Source of the DNA: Bradyrhizobium sp. RD5-C2
GTDB taxonomy: Bacteria > Pseudomonadota > Alphaproteobacteria > Rhizobiales > Xanthobacteraceae
Length of the DNA: 64,000 nt
Reading direction: 5' to 3'
NCBI RefSeq assembly: GCF_019972155.1
Contig: NZ_BOVL01000057.1
Location: forward strand, 154,118-218,117
Position numbers and translations under genes: made by a program. The number at the start of each line of letters is the position of its first letter. The stretch's first letter is position 1. The notes under the pieces were generated by a model, which was given only the letters and a program-made list of their open reading frames with translations, had not been told where the DNA came from and ran no database searches. Shown here piece by piece: positions 18,709 through 26,768 of the stretch.

Positions 18709-18716
18709 TTGGTTCC
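18692..18716 (-). promoter_or_regulatory. Predicted sigma-EcfG (general stress response) promoter for ku
   Basis: Reverse-strand GGAAC (18716-18712), exactly 16 bases, then CGTT (18695-18692). This matches the published alphaproteobacterial EcfG consensus GGAAC-N16/17-CGTT at all specified bases. It lies 33 bases before the ku ATG, suitable for a -35/-10 pair. NHEJ would then belong to the PhyR-NepR-EcfG regulon. Confidence 0.65.
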
Positions 18717-18764
18717 TGATGGCCGCAGGCTCGCGGCGGCCGTGGTTTGCGCCGAGGCCTGGAC

Positions 18765-21401
18765 GTGTCGTTGAGAAATCTCACCACCTATCGCAAGAAG
18801 CGCGACTTCGAGAAGACCAATGAGCCGTCTGGCGACGTCAAGGTCGCGCCCGGCAAGCAACGGCGCTTCGTGATCCAGAAGCACGACGCGACACGGCTGC
18901 ACTATGATTTCAGGCTGGAGTTCGACGGCGTCTTCAAGTCCTGGGCGGTGACGCGCGGGCCCTCGCTCGATCCGCACGACAAGCGGCTCGCGGTCGAGGT
19001 CGAGGATCATCCGCTCGACTATGGCGATTTCGAAGGCACCATTCCCGAAAACCAGTATGGCGGCGGCACAGTGCAGCTCTGGGATCGCGGCACCTGGGAA
19101 TCGGACGATCCCGAACGCGGCTTCAAGAAGGGCGACCTCAAGTTCACGCTGCATGGCGACAAGCTGCACGGCAGCTGGGTGCTTGTGCGGATGAAGAACG
19201 ACCGCTTCGGCGGCAAGCGCACCAACTGGCTGTTGATCAAGCACCGCGACGAATACGCCGTTGATGGCAATGGCGAGGCGGTCCTCGACGAGGACCGCTC
19301 GGTCGCCTCCGGCCGGTCGATGGCAGAGATCACAGCCGGCAAGGGCCGGGCGCCGAAGCCGTTCATGCTGGCCAGGGGCAACGGCAAGGCGAAGGCGACA
19401 ATGAAGGCAGATGCGGTTTGGCAATCCAACCACGGCATGGCTGCCGACGCGCGCGCCCGGACCAAGGCGCCGGCGCCCAAGGAAAAATTGAAAGCGCAAT
19501 TGAAGACGAGGCCGAAGGCCCAACCGATGCAGGTAACGGAGATGCCGGACTTCGTTTCGCCGCAGCTCTGCGCCGCGGTCGAGAGTCCGCCCAATGGCGC
19601 GGGCTGGTGCCACGAGATCAAGTTCGACGGCTACCGCGTGCAGCTTCGCGTCGAGGACGGCGAGGCCGTGGTGAAGACCCGCAAGGGGCTCGATTGGTCC
19701 GACAAGTTCGGCGCGATCGTGACGGAGGCCGGCAAGCTGCCGGATGCCCTGATCGATGGCGAGATCGTCGCGCTCGACGAGAACGGCATGCCGCATTTTT
19801 CGACGCTGCAGGCGGCATTGTCCGACGGCAAGACCGACCAGCTGATCTTCTATGCGTTCGACCTGCTGTTTGCCGGCAATGAGGATCTCCGCCCGCTGCC
19901 GCTCGCCGAGCGCAAGGCGCGGCTAAAGGCGCTGCTCGCGGCGCGCAAGGGCAGACTGATCCGCTATGTCGAGCATTTCGAGGAGCGCGGTGACGCCGTG
20001 CTGGATTCGGCGCGCAAGCTCGGGCTGGAAGGCATCGTCTCCAAGCGCCTCGACGGCGCCTATCGCTCCGGCCGCTCCGACGACTGGACCAAGGCAAAGA
20101 TCCGCGCCGGCCACGAGGTGGTGATCGGCGGCTGGAAGACCACCAACGGCAAATTCCGCTCGCTGATGGCGGGCGTCTATCGCGGCGGCCATCTGGAGTT
20201 TGTCGGCATCGTCGGCACCGGCTTCGGCCAGGATACCGTCCGCCGCATCATGCCGGCGCTGAAGGCGGCAGCGTCCGACACCAGCCCGTTCGGCGGCAAG
20301 GACGCGCCGAAGAAGGGCCGCGACGTGCACTGGCTGAAGCCGGAGCTGGTCGCAGAGATCGAGTTCGCCGGCTGGACCGACGCCGGCAACATCCGCCAGG
20401 CGGCGTTCAAGGGCCTGCGCCAGGACAAGCCGGCGCACGAGGTCGAGGCCGAGCGGCCGGTCGTAACAAAAGTGGTGAAGCCGATGGCGAAAGCAAAATC
20501 CGGCGAGGTCATGGGCATCGTCATCTCGCACCCGGACAAGGCGCTGTGGCCCGATGCCGGCGACGGCGCGCCGGTGACGAAGCTCGACCTCGCCAATTAT
20601 TTCGAGGCGGTCGGCGCCTGGATGATCTCCTACCTCAAGGGCCGTCCGTGCTCGATCGTGCGTGCGCCTGACGGCATCAAGGGCGAGACGTTCTTCCAGC
20701 GCCACGCGATGGCCGGCACATCGAAGCTCCTGAAGCTCGCCAAGGTCTCCGGTGACCGCAAACCCTATCTGCAGATCGACCAGGTCGAAGGGTTGGCTGC
20801 GGTCGCGCAGCTCGGCGGGCTCGAACTTCATCCCTGGAATTGCGCACCCGATGCCTATGACACGCCGGGCCGGCTGGTGTTCGATCTCGATCCGGCCCCC
20901 GACGTCACATTCTCCGACGTGATCGACGCCGCCAAGGACATGCGTCGGCGGTTGACTGCGGTCGGTCTCGAGAGCTTCTGCAAGACCACCGGCGGCAAGG
21001 GCCTTCACGTCGTGGCGCCGCTGCTCTCAGGTGCGAAGGACAAGGTGACCTGGAAGGAGGCCAAGGCATTCGCGCAAGCGATCTGCCAGTGGATGGCGCA
21101 GGACGATCCCGAGCGCTATCTGATCAATATGTCCAAGGCCAAGCGCACCGGAAAGATCTTCCTCGATTATCTACGCAACGACCGGCTCTCGACCGCGGTC
21201 GCGGTGCTGTCGCCGCGAGCGCGTCCGGTCGCGACGGTGTCGATGCCGCTGACCTGGGCTCAGGTGCGCGGCGACCTCGATCCGAAGAAATATACGGTGC
21301 GGTCGGTGCCGGCGCTGCTCGCCAAGAGCAAGGCATGGGACGGCTATGAGGATGCGGCCTCGTCGATCAAGGCGTCGATGAAGAAGCTCGCGGCGCAGTA
21401 G
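18765..21401 (+). CDS. ligD: Multifunctional ATP-dependent DNA ligase LigD
   Basis: An 878-residue NHEJ enzyme that works with Ku to process and seal DNA ends. Order of domains: 3'-phosphoesterase (about 25-170; HDATRLHYDFRLEFDG and IPENQYGGGTVQLWDRGTW), adenylation domain with catalytic motif EIKFDGYRV (Lys286), OB-fold ligase domain, then a C-terminal archaeo-eukaryotic-primase-type polymerase domain (about 590-860; RLVFDLDPAPDVTF carries metal-binding aspartates). I choose the GTG at 18765 (MSLRNLTTYRKKRDF when initiated with Met); a TTG at 18747 would add six residues. A linker around 185-260 is Lys/Ala-rich. It is divergent from ku and shares its control region. Confidence 0.95.
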   Translation: MSLRNLTTYRKKRDFEKTNEPSGDVKVAPGKQRRFVIQKHDATRLHYDFRLEFDGVFKSWAVTRGPSLDPHDKRLAVEVEDHPLDYGDFEGTIPENQYGGGTVQLWDRGTWESDDPERGFKKGDLKFTLHGDKLHGSWVLVRMKNDRFGGKRTNWLLIKHRDEYAVDGNGEAVLDEDRSVASGRSMAEITAGKGRAPKPFMLARGNGKAKATMKADAVWQSNHGMAADARARTKAPAPKEKLKAQLKTRPKAQPMQVTEMPDFVSPQLCAAVESPPNGAGWCHEIKFDGYRVQLRVEDGEAVVKTRKGLDWSDKFGAIVTEAGKLPDALIDGEIVALDENGMPHFSTLQAALSDGKTDQLIFYAFDLLFAGNEDLRPLPLAERKARLKALLAARKGRLIRYVEHFEERGDAVLDSARKLGLEGIVSKRLDGAYRSGRSDDWTKAKIRAGHEVVIGGWKTTNGKFRSLMAGVYRGGHLEFVGIVGTGFGQDTVRRIMPALKAAASDTSPFGGKDAPKKGRDVHWLKPELVAEIEFAGWTDAGNIRQAAFKGLRQDKPAHEVEAERPVVTKVVKPMAKAKSGEVMGIVISHPDKALWPDAGDGAPVTKLDLANYFEAVGAWMISYLKGRPCSIVRAPDGIKGETFFQRHAMAGTSKLLKLAKVSGDRKPYLQIDQVEGLAAVAQLGGLELHPWNCAPDAYDTPGRLVFDLDPAPDVTFSDVIDAAKDMRRRLTAVGLESFCKTTGGKGLHVVAPLLSGAKDKVTWKEAKAFAQAICQWMAQDDPERYLINMSKAKRTGKIFLDYLRNDRLSTAVAVLSPRARPVATVSMPLTWAQVRGDLDPKKYTVRSVPALLAKSKAWDGYEDAASSIKASMKKLAAQ

Positions 21402-21436
21402 CAAACGTTTAGGAAGGCTTGTGCCGCTGGCTTGGT

Positions 21437-21540
21437 CGCCATACCCCGCGAAAGCGGGGTATCCAGTACGCCGCGGCTGATCCGTTCAATCACGAACGCC
21501 TCTGGAATACTGGATCACCCGCTTTCGCGGGTGATGACAG
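21437..21540. repeat. Dispersed repeat (ATCCAGTACGCCGCGGC type), copy 2
   Basis: Same design as the element at 17229-17330: terminal hairpins CCCCGCGAAAGCGGGG and CACCCGCTTTCGCGGGTG, with ATCCAGTACGCCGCGGC and TCTGGAATACTGG between them. Compensating changes in the terminal stems (A for G paired with T for C) indicate that the hairpins are maintained. It lies between the 3' ends of ligD and the DUF3309 gene. Confidence 0.8.
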
Positions 21541-21577
21541 TTGCTGATGCGGATCGTGCGCAACACGCGTCCGGGCG

Positions 21578-21742
21578 CTACAGGCGTCCCAGCAGGAGCA
21601 GGATCAGCAGGATCACGATCACAAGGCCGAGACCGCCGCCGCCGTAATAGCCGGTGCCGTAGAACGGTCCGCCGCCGATGCCGCTGAAGCCGCCAAGCAG
21701 CGCAATAACCAGAATAATAAGAATGATCGTTCCAAGTGACAT
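21578..21742 (-). CDS. DUF3309 family small membrane protein, 54 aa
   Basis: A 54-residue protein with two hydrophobic helices (LGTIILIILVIALLGG and LGLVIVILLILLLLGRL) joined by a glycine/tyrosine-rich loop (GIGGGPFYGTGYYGGGG). This is the DUF3309 pattern, found as small envelope proteins in many Alphaproteobacteria; function is unknown. The start is the ATG at 21742 (MSLGTIILIILV), preceded by GAGGA on the coding strand. A possible EcfG-type promoter lies 54 bases upstream. Confidence 0.85.
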   Translation of the reverse strand: MSLGTIILIILVIALLGGFSGIGGGPFYGTGYYGGGGLGLVIVILLILLLLGRL

Positions 21743-21795
21743 CTCAGTCCTCCTCAGCCCCGCGGGCCTGTCGTCTCTGCCCTTCGGGAGAGGAA

Positions 21796-21820
21796 ACAAC
21801 CCGCAACTATGAAGGTTCCG
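21796..21820 (-). promoter_or_regulatory. Candidate sigma-EcfG-like promoter for the DUF3309 gene
   Basis: Reverse-strand GGAAC (21820-21816), 16 bases, then TGTT (21799-21796), one base off the CGTT consensus. The start codon is 54 bases downstream, in the usual range. Same form as the site before corA. Confidence 0.4.
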
Positions 21821-21907
21821 GTTTGAACCGTGCGATAAAACTGTGTGATCTTCCATTTGCGGTGGAACAGAACTACATCAACGGAATCCATGGAGGAGTG
21901 CACCGCG

Positions 21908-22216
21908 ATGTCGGCTCCGCTGATTGTCTCGATTCCCCACAGCCTCGGCCGCGACGAAGCGATGCGCCGCCTGAAGACAGGCTTGTCGCGCGCAGCGGCG
22001 AACGTGCCTGTCATGAGCGTCGACGAGGAGCGCTGGGAGAATAACCGCATGAGCTTCCGCGTCCGCGCGCTGGGGCAGGTCGCCACCGGACATCTCGATG
22101 TCGAGGACAGCCATGTGCGCCTGGAAGTGACGCTGCCGTGGCTGCTGCAACGCTTCGCCGAGGTCGCGCAGGCCGCCATTAAGAAGAGCGGGCAGTTGCT
22201 GCTGACCAAGCGCTGA
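21908..22216 (+). CDS. Polyhydroxyalkanoic acid system family protein (PHA granule region), 102 aa
   Basis: A 102-residue protein starting at the ATG at 21908 (MSAPLIVSIPHSLGRDEAMR). The pattern IPHSLGRDEAMRRLKTGL, followed by MSFRVRALGQVATGHLDVED and LEVTLPWLLQRFAEVAQAAI, is typical of the PHA_gran_rgn family, which is found near poly-hydroxyalkanoate genes in some bacteria and otherwise is uncharacterised. No other PHA gene is in the window. It converges on treY with a nine-base gap, and no clear terminator is visible between them. Confidence 0.75.
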   Translation: MSAPLIVSIPHSLGRDEAMRRLKTGLSRAAANVPVMSVDEERWENNRMSFRVRALGQVATGHLDVEDSHVRLEVTLPWLLQRFAEVAQAAIKKSGQLLLTKR

Positions 22217-22225
22217 CGCGTGACG

Positions 22226-25009
22226 TTAGCCGTGCGCGCGTGCACGTCTTGGGGCTTGCTTCGTTCCAGCCGCGGCCTTCGCCTTCAGTACCGCGACCGG
22301 CAGCCTGGCGAACAGCGTCGAGAGCTGAATCCTGTCTTGGCCGCCCGGGAGCGCATATCCAGCCACATCGATCTCGCCTTCAAAGGCCTCGGCGCGCGGC
22401 CAGCTCCGTCCGCCCTGCGTGAACGGGGCAAATGATTTCGCTACCGCGACGATGACCGCCTCGCGGCCATGGCGCCGCGCGAAGGCGATGACATGATCGC
22501 GATGCGGGCCGCTGACCGTGAGCGGCTGGTAGTCGCCGCTGGTGAATATCTCGGGCAGTTCATTGCGCAGCCGCAGCAGATGCCGCGTCCATGCGAACTT
22601 CAGGCGGCCATCGCGCCAGCCTTGCGCCAGTGCATCCCAGTCCGGCGTCTCCAGCGCCGCGAGCATGTCCGCGCGTCCGGCAAAGTCGACCGGACGGCGG
22701 TTGTCGGGATCGACGAGGGAAAGATCCCAGCTTTCGGTGCCTTGGTAGAAATCCGGCACGCCCGGCATCGTCGCCTTCAGGGTGATCTGGCTGAGCGAGT
22801 TCAGCGCCCCGATCAGCGCGGTGCGCCCTGCCAGCGTCTCCAGCGCATCGAGGAATTCCAGCGAGGCCGTGCGATCGAGGATCCGCGCGATGAAGGTCTT
22901 CACACCCGCCTCGTAAGGCTCGTGCGGATTGAGCCAGCTGGTCTCCTGCTTGCCCTCACGCGCGGCCTTCAGGGCATAGGCCTGGATGCGTCCGACCAGT
23001 GACGCATCTTCCGGATCCCAGGCACCGATCAGGGCCTGGTACAGCATGTATTCGAACGTCGCTGAAGGAGCGCGCGTCTCGCCGTCGAGCACCAGATGCG
23101 GTGCGTTCAAGACCTTCCAGCGCGCCACCGCGCCGGTCCATTCGCCGGGGATTTCCGCGAGCGCCATGATGCGGGTGCGGGCGTCCTCGCCGCGCTTGGT
23201 GTCGTGGGTCGCGGTCGACGTCATGCCGTGCGGCCATTCGCGGACGCGGGCCTGCATCTTGGCGTGGAAGGTCTCGGGCGCGATCGCGCTCGCCGCCGGA
23301 TCGCCGCCGACCTCGTTGAGCGCGAGCAGGCGGTGGTAGCGATAGAACGTGGTGTCCTCCAGCGACTTCGCCATCATCGGCCCGGTGAATTGCTGCACCT
23401 TCAGCGCGAAGCGCCGGATTCGTGGCGCACCATGTGGCGGCCGGCCGGGCTTCAGGAGGTCCATCGTCAGGGCGTCGCGCAGGAAGTCGAAGAGGCCTTC
23501 ATCGGCAGCGAACCAGTCGGCGCGGGCGCGCTCGATGATCGCGCTGATCAGCGCGCGGTCATGCGTGGTTGGGCCGGAGGTGGTGAGATAGGTGCGATAG
23601 ACCGGGAAGTGCAGCACGTAGAGCTCGAGCGCCTGCCGCAAACTGTCGGCGGAGAAGTCGCGGGTCGAATAGTGCCCGCTGGCAATGCGCGCGAGCAGCC
23701 TCGCCAGCACGGTGAATTCGCTGGTCAGCAAGGTCTCCAGCACGCGGCGCTTGGCCGCGCGCAGCACCGGCGTCAGGTTCGGCGACTGGTTGCTGATCTG
23801 GCGCCAGATCTCGTTGAGCGGATCGAGCCCGCTGCCGTCGACCAGCACCTGGCTGATCGTATTCATCCATTCATAGCCGGTGGTGCCGTGAACGCCGCTG
23901 AATTTCGCCAGCTTCTCGTCCTCGCCGAGGATCTTCTCGACCACAATGTAGACGGGCTTGGCCTTGGCGCCTTGCGCGGTGCGGATCAGGCGGCGCAACC
24001 GCTGGAAATATTGGGCGGGATCGCGCAGGCCGTCGATATGGTCGAGCCGCAAACCCTGCAGTCGGTCTTCCGCGATCAGCCGCTTCACGAGACTATGGCT
24101 TGCCTCGAATGTGGCGGCGTCCTCGACTCTGAGGCCGGCCAGCGTGTTGACGTCGAAGAAGCGTCGATAGTTGATGTCGCTGGAGGCAAGCCGCCAGTGG
24201 CCGAGCTTGTAGTGCTGGCGTTCCAGAAGATGATGCAGCGCCAGCGTTTGGGTCGGCCGGTCCTCACTGGTGCGATAGGCATCGAGCCCGCGCGCGATGA
24301 TCTCGGAGCTGCCCGCGATCGCCTGGATCGCGGCCTTCAGCGTCGGCGCCTCCTGCCGGTTCGGGTGACGCAGCCCGCGATACTTGGCAGCGAGCTCGAG
24401 CAGCGCGCGACCGGCCGGACTGTCTTCCGCACCGGCTTCGCGGACGAGGGTTCTCAGCACCTCGCCATAGCGCTCCGGCGCGATCGGCAGGCGGTGCTCG
24501 AAGTACCACGCAGAGAAGTTGCCTTCGCTCGCGTCATAGCGCAGCTTGATCTCGCCGCGTTCCAGCGCCTGGCCGTAGGACGAGCCGAGGATCGGCAGCA
24601 GCACGCCACCGCGCGCGCGATAGGGCAAGAGGTCCCAGTCGATGTCGAAGGAGACCGCGTGAGGCGACACCGGTCCCCATTCCAGCACATCGAGCCACCA
24701 GGGATTGTCGGCGAAGTGCACGCCGACATGGTTCGGCACGAAATCCAGGATCAGGCCGAGGTCGTTCTGCTTCAACGCATCGCTGAACCGCGCAAAGCCT
24801 TCTTCGCCGCCGAGTTCCGGATTGAACTTGGTGTGGTCGACGACGTCATAGCCATGGGTCGAGCCCTTGCGCGCCTTCATGAACGGCGAGGCATAGACAT
24901 GGCTGATGCCGAGCGCCTTCAGATACGGCGCCACGGCGGCGGCGGCATCGAAATCGAAATCGGCAGTGAGTTGCAGTCGGTAGGTCGCGATCGGGATCGC
25001 CGGAGGCAT
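22226..25009 (-). CDS. treY: Maltooligosyl trehalose synthase
   Basis: A 927-residue GH13 enzyme that converts the reducing-end alpha-1,4 linkage of maltooligosaccharides into an alpha,alpha-1,1 linkage, making maltooligosyl-trehalose. N-terminal motif IPIATYRLQLTADFDFDAAA; (beta/alpha)8 landmarks include YASPFMKARKGSTHGYDVVD, DFVPNHVGVHFADNPWWLDV and LRLDHIDGLRDPAQY, with the nucleophile aspartate. Later IKATMPGVPDFYQGTE and LSLVDPDNRRPVDF are typical of TreY. It is the last gene of the six-gene operon, starting four bases after the treZ stop, and supplies the substrate of TreZ. Confidence 0.96.
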   Translation of the reverse strand: MPPAIPIATYRLQLTADFDFDAAAAVAPYLKALGISHVYASPFMKARKGSTHGYDVVDHTKFNPELGGEEGFARFSDALKQNDLGLILDFVPNHVGVHFADNPWWLDVLEWGPVSPHAVSFDIDWDLLPYRARGGVLLPILGSSYGQALERGEIKLRYDASEGNFSAWYFEHRLPIAPERYGEVLRTLVREAGAEDSPAGRALLELAAKYRGLRHPNRQEAPTLKAAIQAIAGSSEIIARGLDAYRTSEDRPTQTLALHHLLERQHYKLGHWRLASSDINYRRFFDVNTLAGLRVEDAATFEASHSLVKRLIAEDRLQGLRLDHIDGLRDPAQYFQRLRRLIRTAQGAKAKPVYIVVEKILGEDEKLAKFSGVHGTTGYEWMNTISQVLVDGSGLDPLNEIWRQISNQSPNLTPVLRAAKRRVLETLLTSEFTVLARLLARIASGHYSTRDFSADSLRQALELYVLHFPVYRTYLTTSGPTTHDRALISAIIERARADWFAADEGLFDFLRDALTMDLLKPGRPPHGAPRIRRFALKVQQFTGPMMAKSLEDTTFYRYHRLLALNEVGGDPAASAIAPETFHAKMQARVREWPHGMTSTATHDTKRGEDARTRIMALAEIPGEWTGAVARWKVLNAPHLVLDGETRAPSATFEYMLYQALIGAWDPEDASLVGRIQAYALKAAREGKQETSWLNPHEPYEAGVKTFIARILDRTASLEFLDALETLAGRTALIGALNSLSQITLKATMPGVPDFYQGTESWDLSLVDPDNRRPVDFAGRADMLAALETPDWDALAQGWRDGRLKFAWTRHLLRLRNELPEIFTSGDYQPLTVSGPHRDHVIAFARRHGREAVIVAVAKSFAPFTQGGRSWPRAEAFEGEIDVAGYALPGGQDRIQLSTLFARLPVAVLKAKAAAGTKQAPRRARAHG

Positions 25010-25013
25010 TGTG

Positions 25014-26768
25014 CTATCCGATGTGCCAGCGCACCGCCCAGCCGGGGAGGTCGCTCGACAACGCGCCGCCCCAGATCACAGTTCCCTTCGCTTCCGGCGC
25101 GCCAGTGACATCCCGATCCGACAAATTGGCCGTCAGCCATAGCGTGCGGCCGTCGCCCATCCGCCAATGCGCGGTCAAGAGATCGCCCGTGACGCGGTCG
25201 CCGCCGAAGCGTGCCCCTGTCAGCCGCGGCGTGATCTCGCGCCGGCGCACGGTGAGCAGGTCGCGCACCAGCGTCAGCCGCGCGCGGGCGGGATCGTGGC
25301 CGAGCGCCGCCCAGTCGAGCACGGCCGATCGCGCCGTCCCTTCGGCAAGCGGATCGGGAATGTCGTCGCCGTATTTGGCATAGGCCCAGGCGAATTCCTT
25401 GCGCCGGCCGGCGCGGACGGCGTTGGCGAGGTCGCCCTTGAAATCGCAGAAGAACGGGAAGGGGGTCGTCGCGCCCCATTCCTCGCCCATGAACAGCATC
25501 GGCGTGGTCGGTGCGATCAACGTGACCGCCAACGCTGCCTCAATCGCCTGCGGCTTTGCGATGCTCTCGAGCCGGTCGCCCAGCGGCCGGTTGCCGATCT
25601 GGTCGTGGTTCTGCAGGAAGTTGATGAAGCAGGTCGGCGACAGCGTACCGCTCGGCTCGCCGCGAGCCTTGCCGCCCCAGAACGCCGAGACTTCGCCCTG
25701 GTAGATGTAGCCGGACGACAGCGCCCGCGCGAGGTCCTGCTTCGGCGCCTTGTAGTCGCCGTAATAGCCCTGGGTTTCGCCGGTCAGCAGCACATGCCAG
25801 GCGTGATGATAATCGTCGTTCCACTGGCCGCGGAATTTGCCGTGCGGTGGGTCCTCGGCGGCATCGAGCAGGCTTGCGATGTTGTCGCCGTTCTCGAGCA
25901 CGAGGTTGATGTGCCGGCCGGTTTCCGTGGCGAGTTGGCCTGCGGCCTTGCTGAAGTCATGCAGGATGGAGATTTCGCCGGCTTCGACGATGGTGTTGAC
26001 CGCGTCGAAGCGCAGCCCGTCGAAGCGATAGTCGCGCAGCCAGCTCACCACGCTGCCGATCGCAAACGCACGCACCTCGGGTACGCGATAATCGATCGCG
26101 CTGCCCCACGGCGTATGCGCGTCGCTGAAGAAGGTGGGCGCATAGCGGCCGAGGTAATTCCCTTCCGGGCCGAAATGGTTGTAAACCACGTCGAGCATCA
26201 CCATCAGCCCGCGCAGATGCGCCTCATCGATCAGGGCCTTGAGGTCCTCGGGGCGGCCATAGGCGCTGTCGGGCGCATACCACAGCACGCCGTCATAGCC
26301 CCAGTTGCGCTTGCCTGCGAAATCGGCCAGCGGCATCAGTTCGAGCGCGGTGATGCCGGTTGCCACCAGATGATCGAGCTTGTCGATCATGGCGCGGTAG
26401 GTGCCCTCCGGCGTGAAGGTCCCGACATGGGCCTCGAGAATAACGGACTCGTGCCAGGGTCGGCCGCGCCACTCGGTCGCGCGCCATTTGAATGCTGCGT
26501 GATCGATCACCTCGCTCGGGCCGAACACGTCGTCCGGCTGGAACGCAGAGGCTGGATCGGGCACATCGACCTCGTCGTCGATGCGGAATTTGTAACGCGT
26601 GCCCGCGCGCGCGCCGGCTATCTCGGCGACGTACCAGCCGGCGGCATCGCGCGTGAGCGCATGCGGCTTGTCGAGCAAGAGGTCGACGCGTTTGGCTGCC
26701 GGCGCCCAGAGCCGGAAGCGCGTGCCGTCAGTGGTCAGTTCGGGTCCGAAGTGCTGCGCACTGTTCAT
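25014..26768 (-). CDS. treZ: Malto-oligosyltrehalose trehalohydrolase
   Basis: A 584-residue GH13 enzyme that releases free trehalose from maltooligosyl-trehalose. An N-terminal carbohydrate-binding-like domain (FRLWAPAAKRVDLLLD) precedes the barrel, whose conserved segments include VILEAHVGTFTPEGTY, LMPLADFAGKRNWGYDGVLW, MLDVVYNHFGPEGNYL and the nucleophile region FDGLRFDAVNTI. Near the end, NHDQIGNRPLGDRL is diagnostic for this family. Its ATG overlaps the glgX stop by four bases (ATGA), and treY follows after four bases. Confidence 0.96.
   Translation of the reverse strand: MNSAQHFGPELTTDGTRFRLWAPAAKRVDLLLDKPHALTRDAAGWYVAEIAGARAGTRYKFRIDDEVDVPDPASAFQPDDVFGPSEVIDHAAFKWRATEWRGRPWHESVILEAHVGTFTPEGTYRAMIDKLDHLVATGITALELMPLADFAGKRNWGYDGVLWYAPDSAYGRPEDLKALIDEAHLRGLMVMLDVVYNHFGPEGNYLGRYAPTFFSDAHTPWGSAIDYRVPEVRAFAIGSVVSWLRDYRFDGLRFDAVNTIVEAGEISILHDFSKAAGQLATETGRHINLVLENGDNIASLLDAAEDPPHGKFRGQWNDDYHHAWHVLLTGETQGYYGDYKAPKQDLARALSSGYIYQGEVSAFWGGKARGEPSGTLSPTCFINFLQNHDQIGNRPLGDRLESIAKPQAIEAALAVTLIAPTTPMLFMGEEWGATTPFPFFCDFKGDLANAVRAGRRKEFAWAYAKYGDDIPDPLAEGTARSAVLDWAALGHDPARARLTLVRDLLTVRRREITPRLTGARFGGDRVTGDLLTAHWRMGDGRTLWLTANLSDRDVTGAPEAKGTVIWGGALSSDLPGWAVRWHIG

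Noticed and set aside
18659..18764. N-terminal extension of Ku through the divergent region
   Set aside because: The extension lacks Ku similarity and would overlap the promoter motifs; the ATG at 18658 gives the normal N-terminus.
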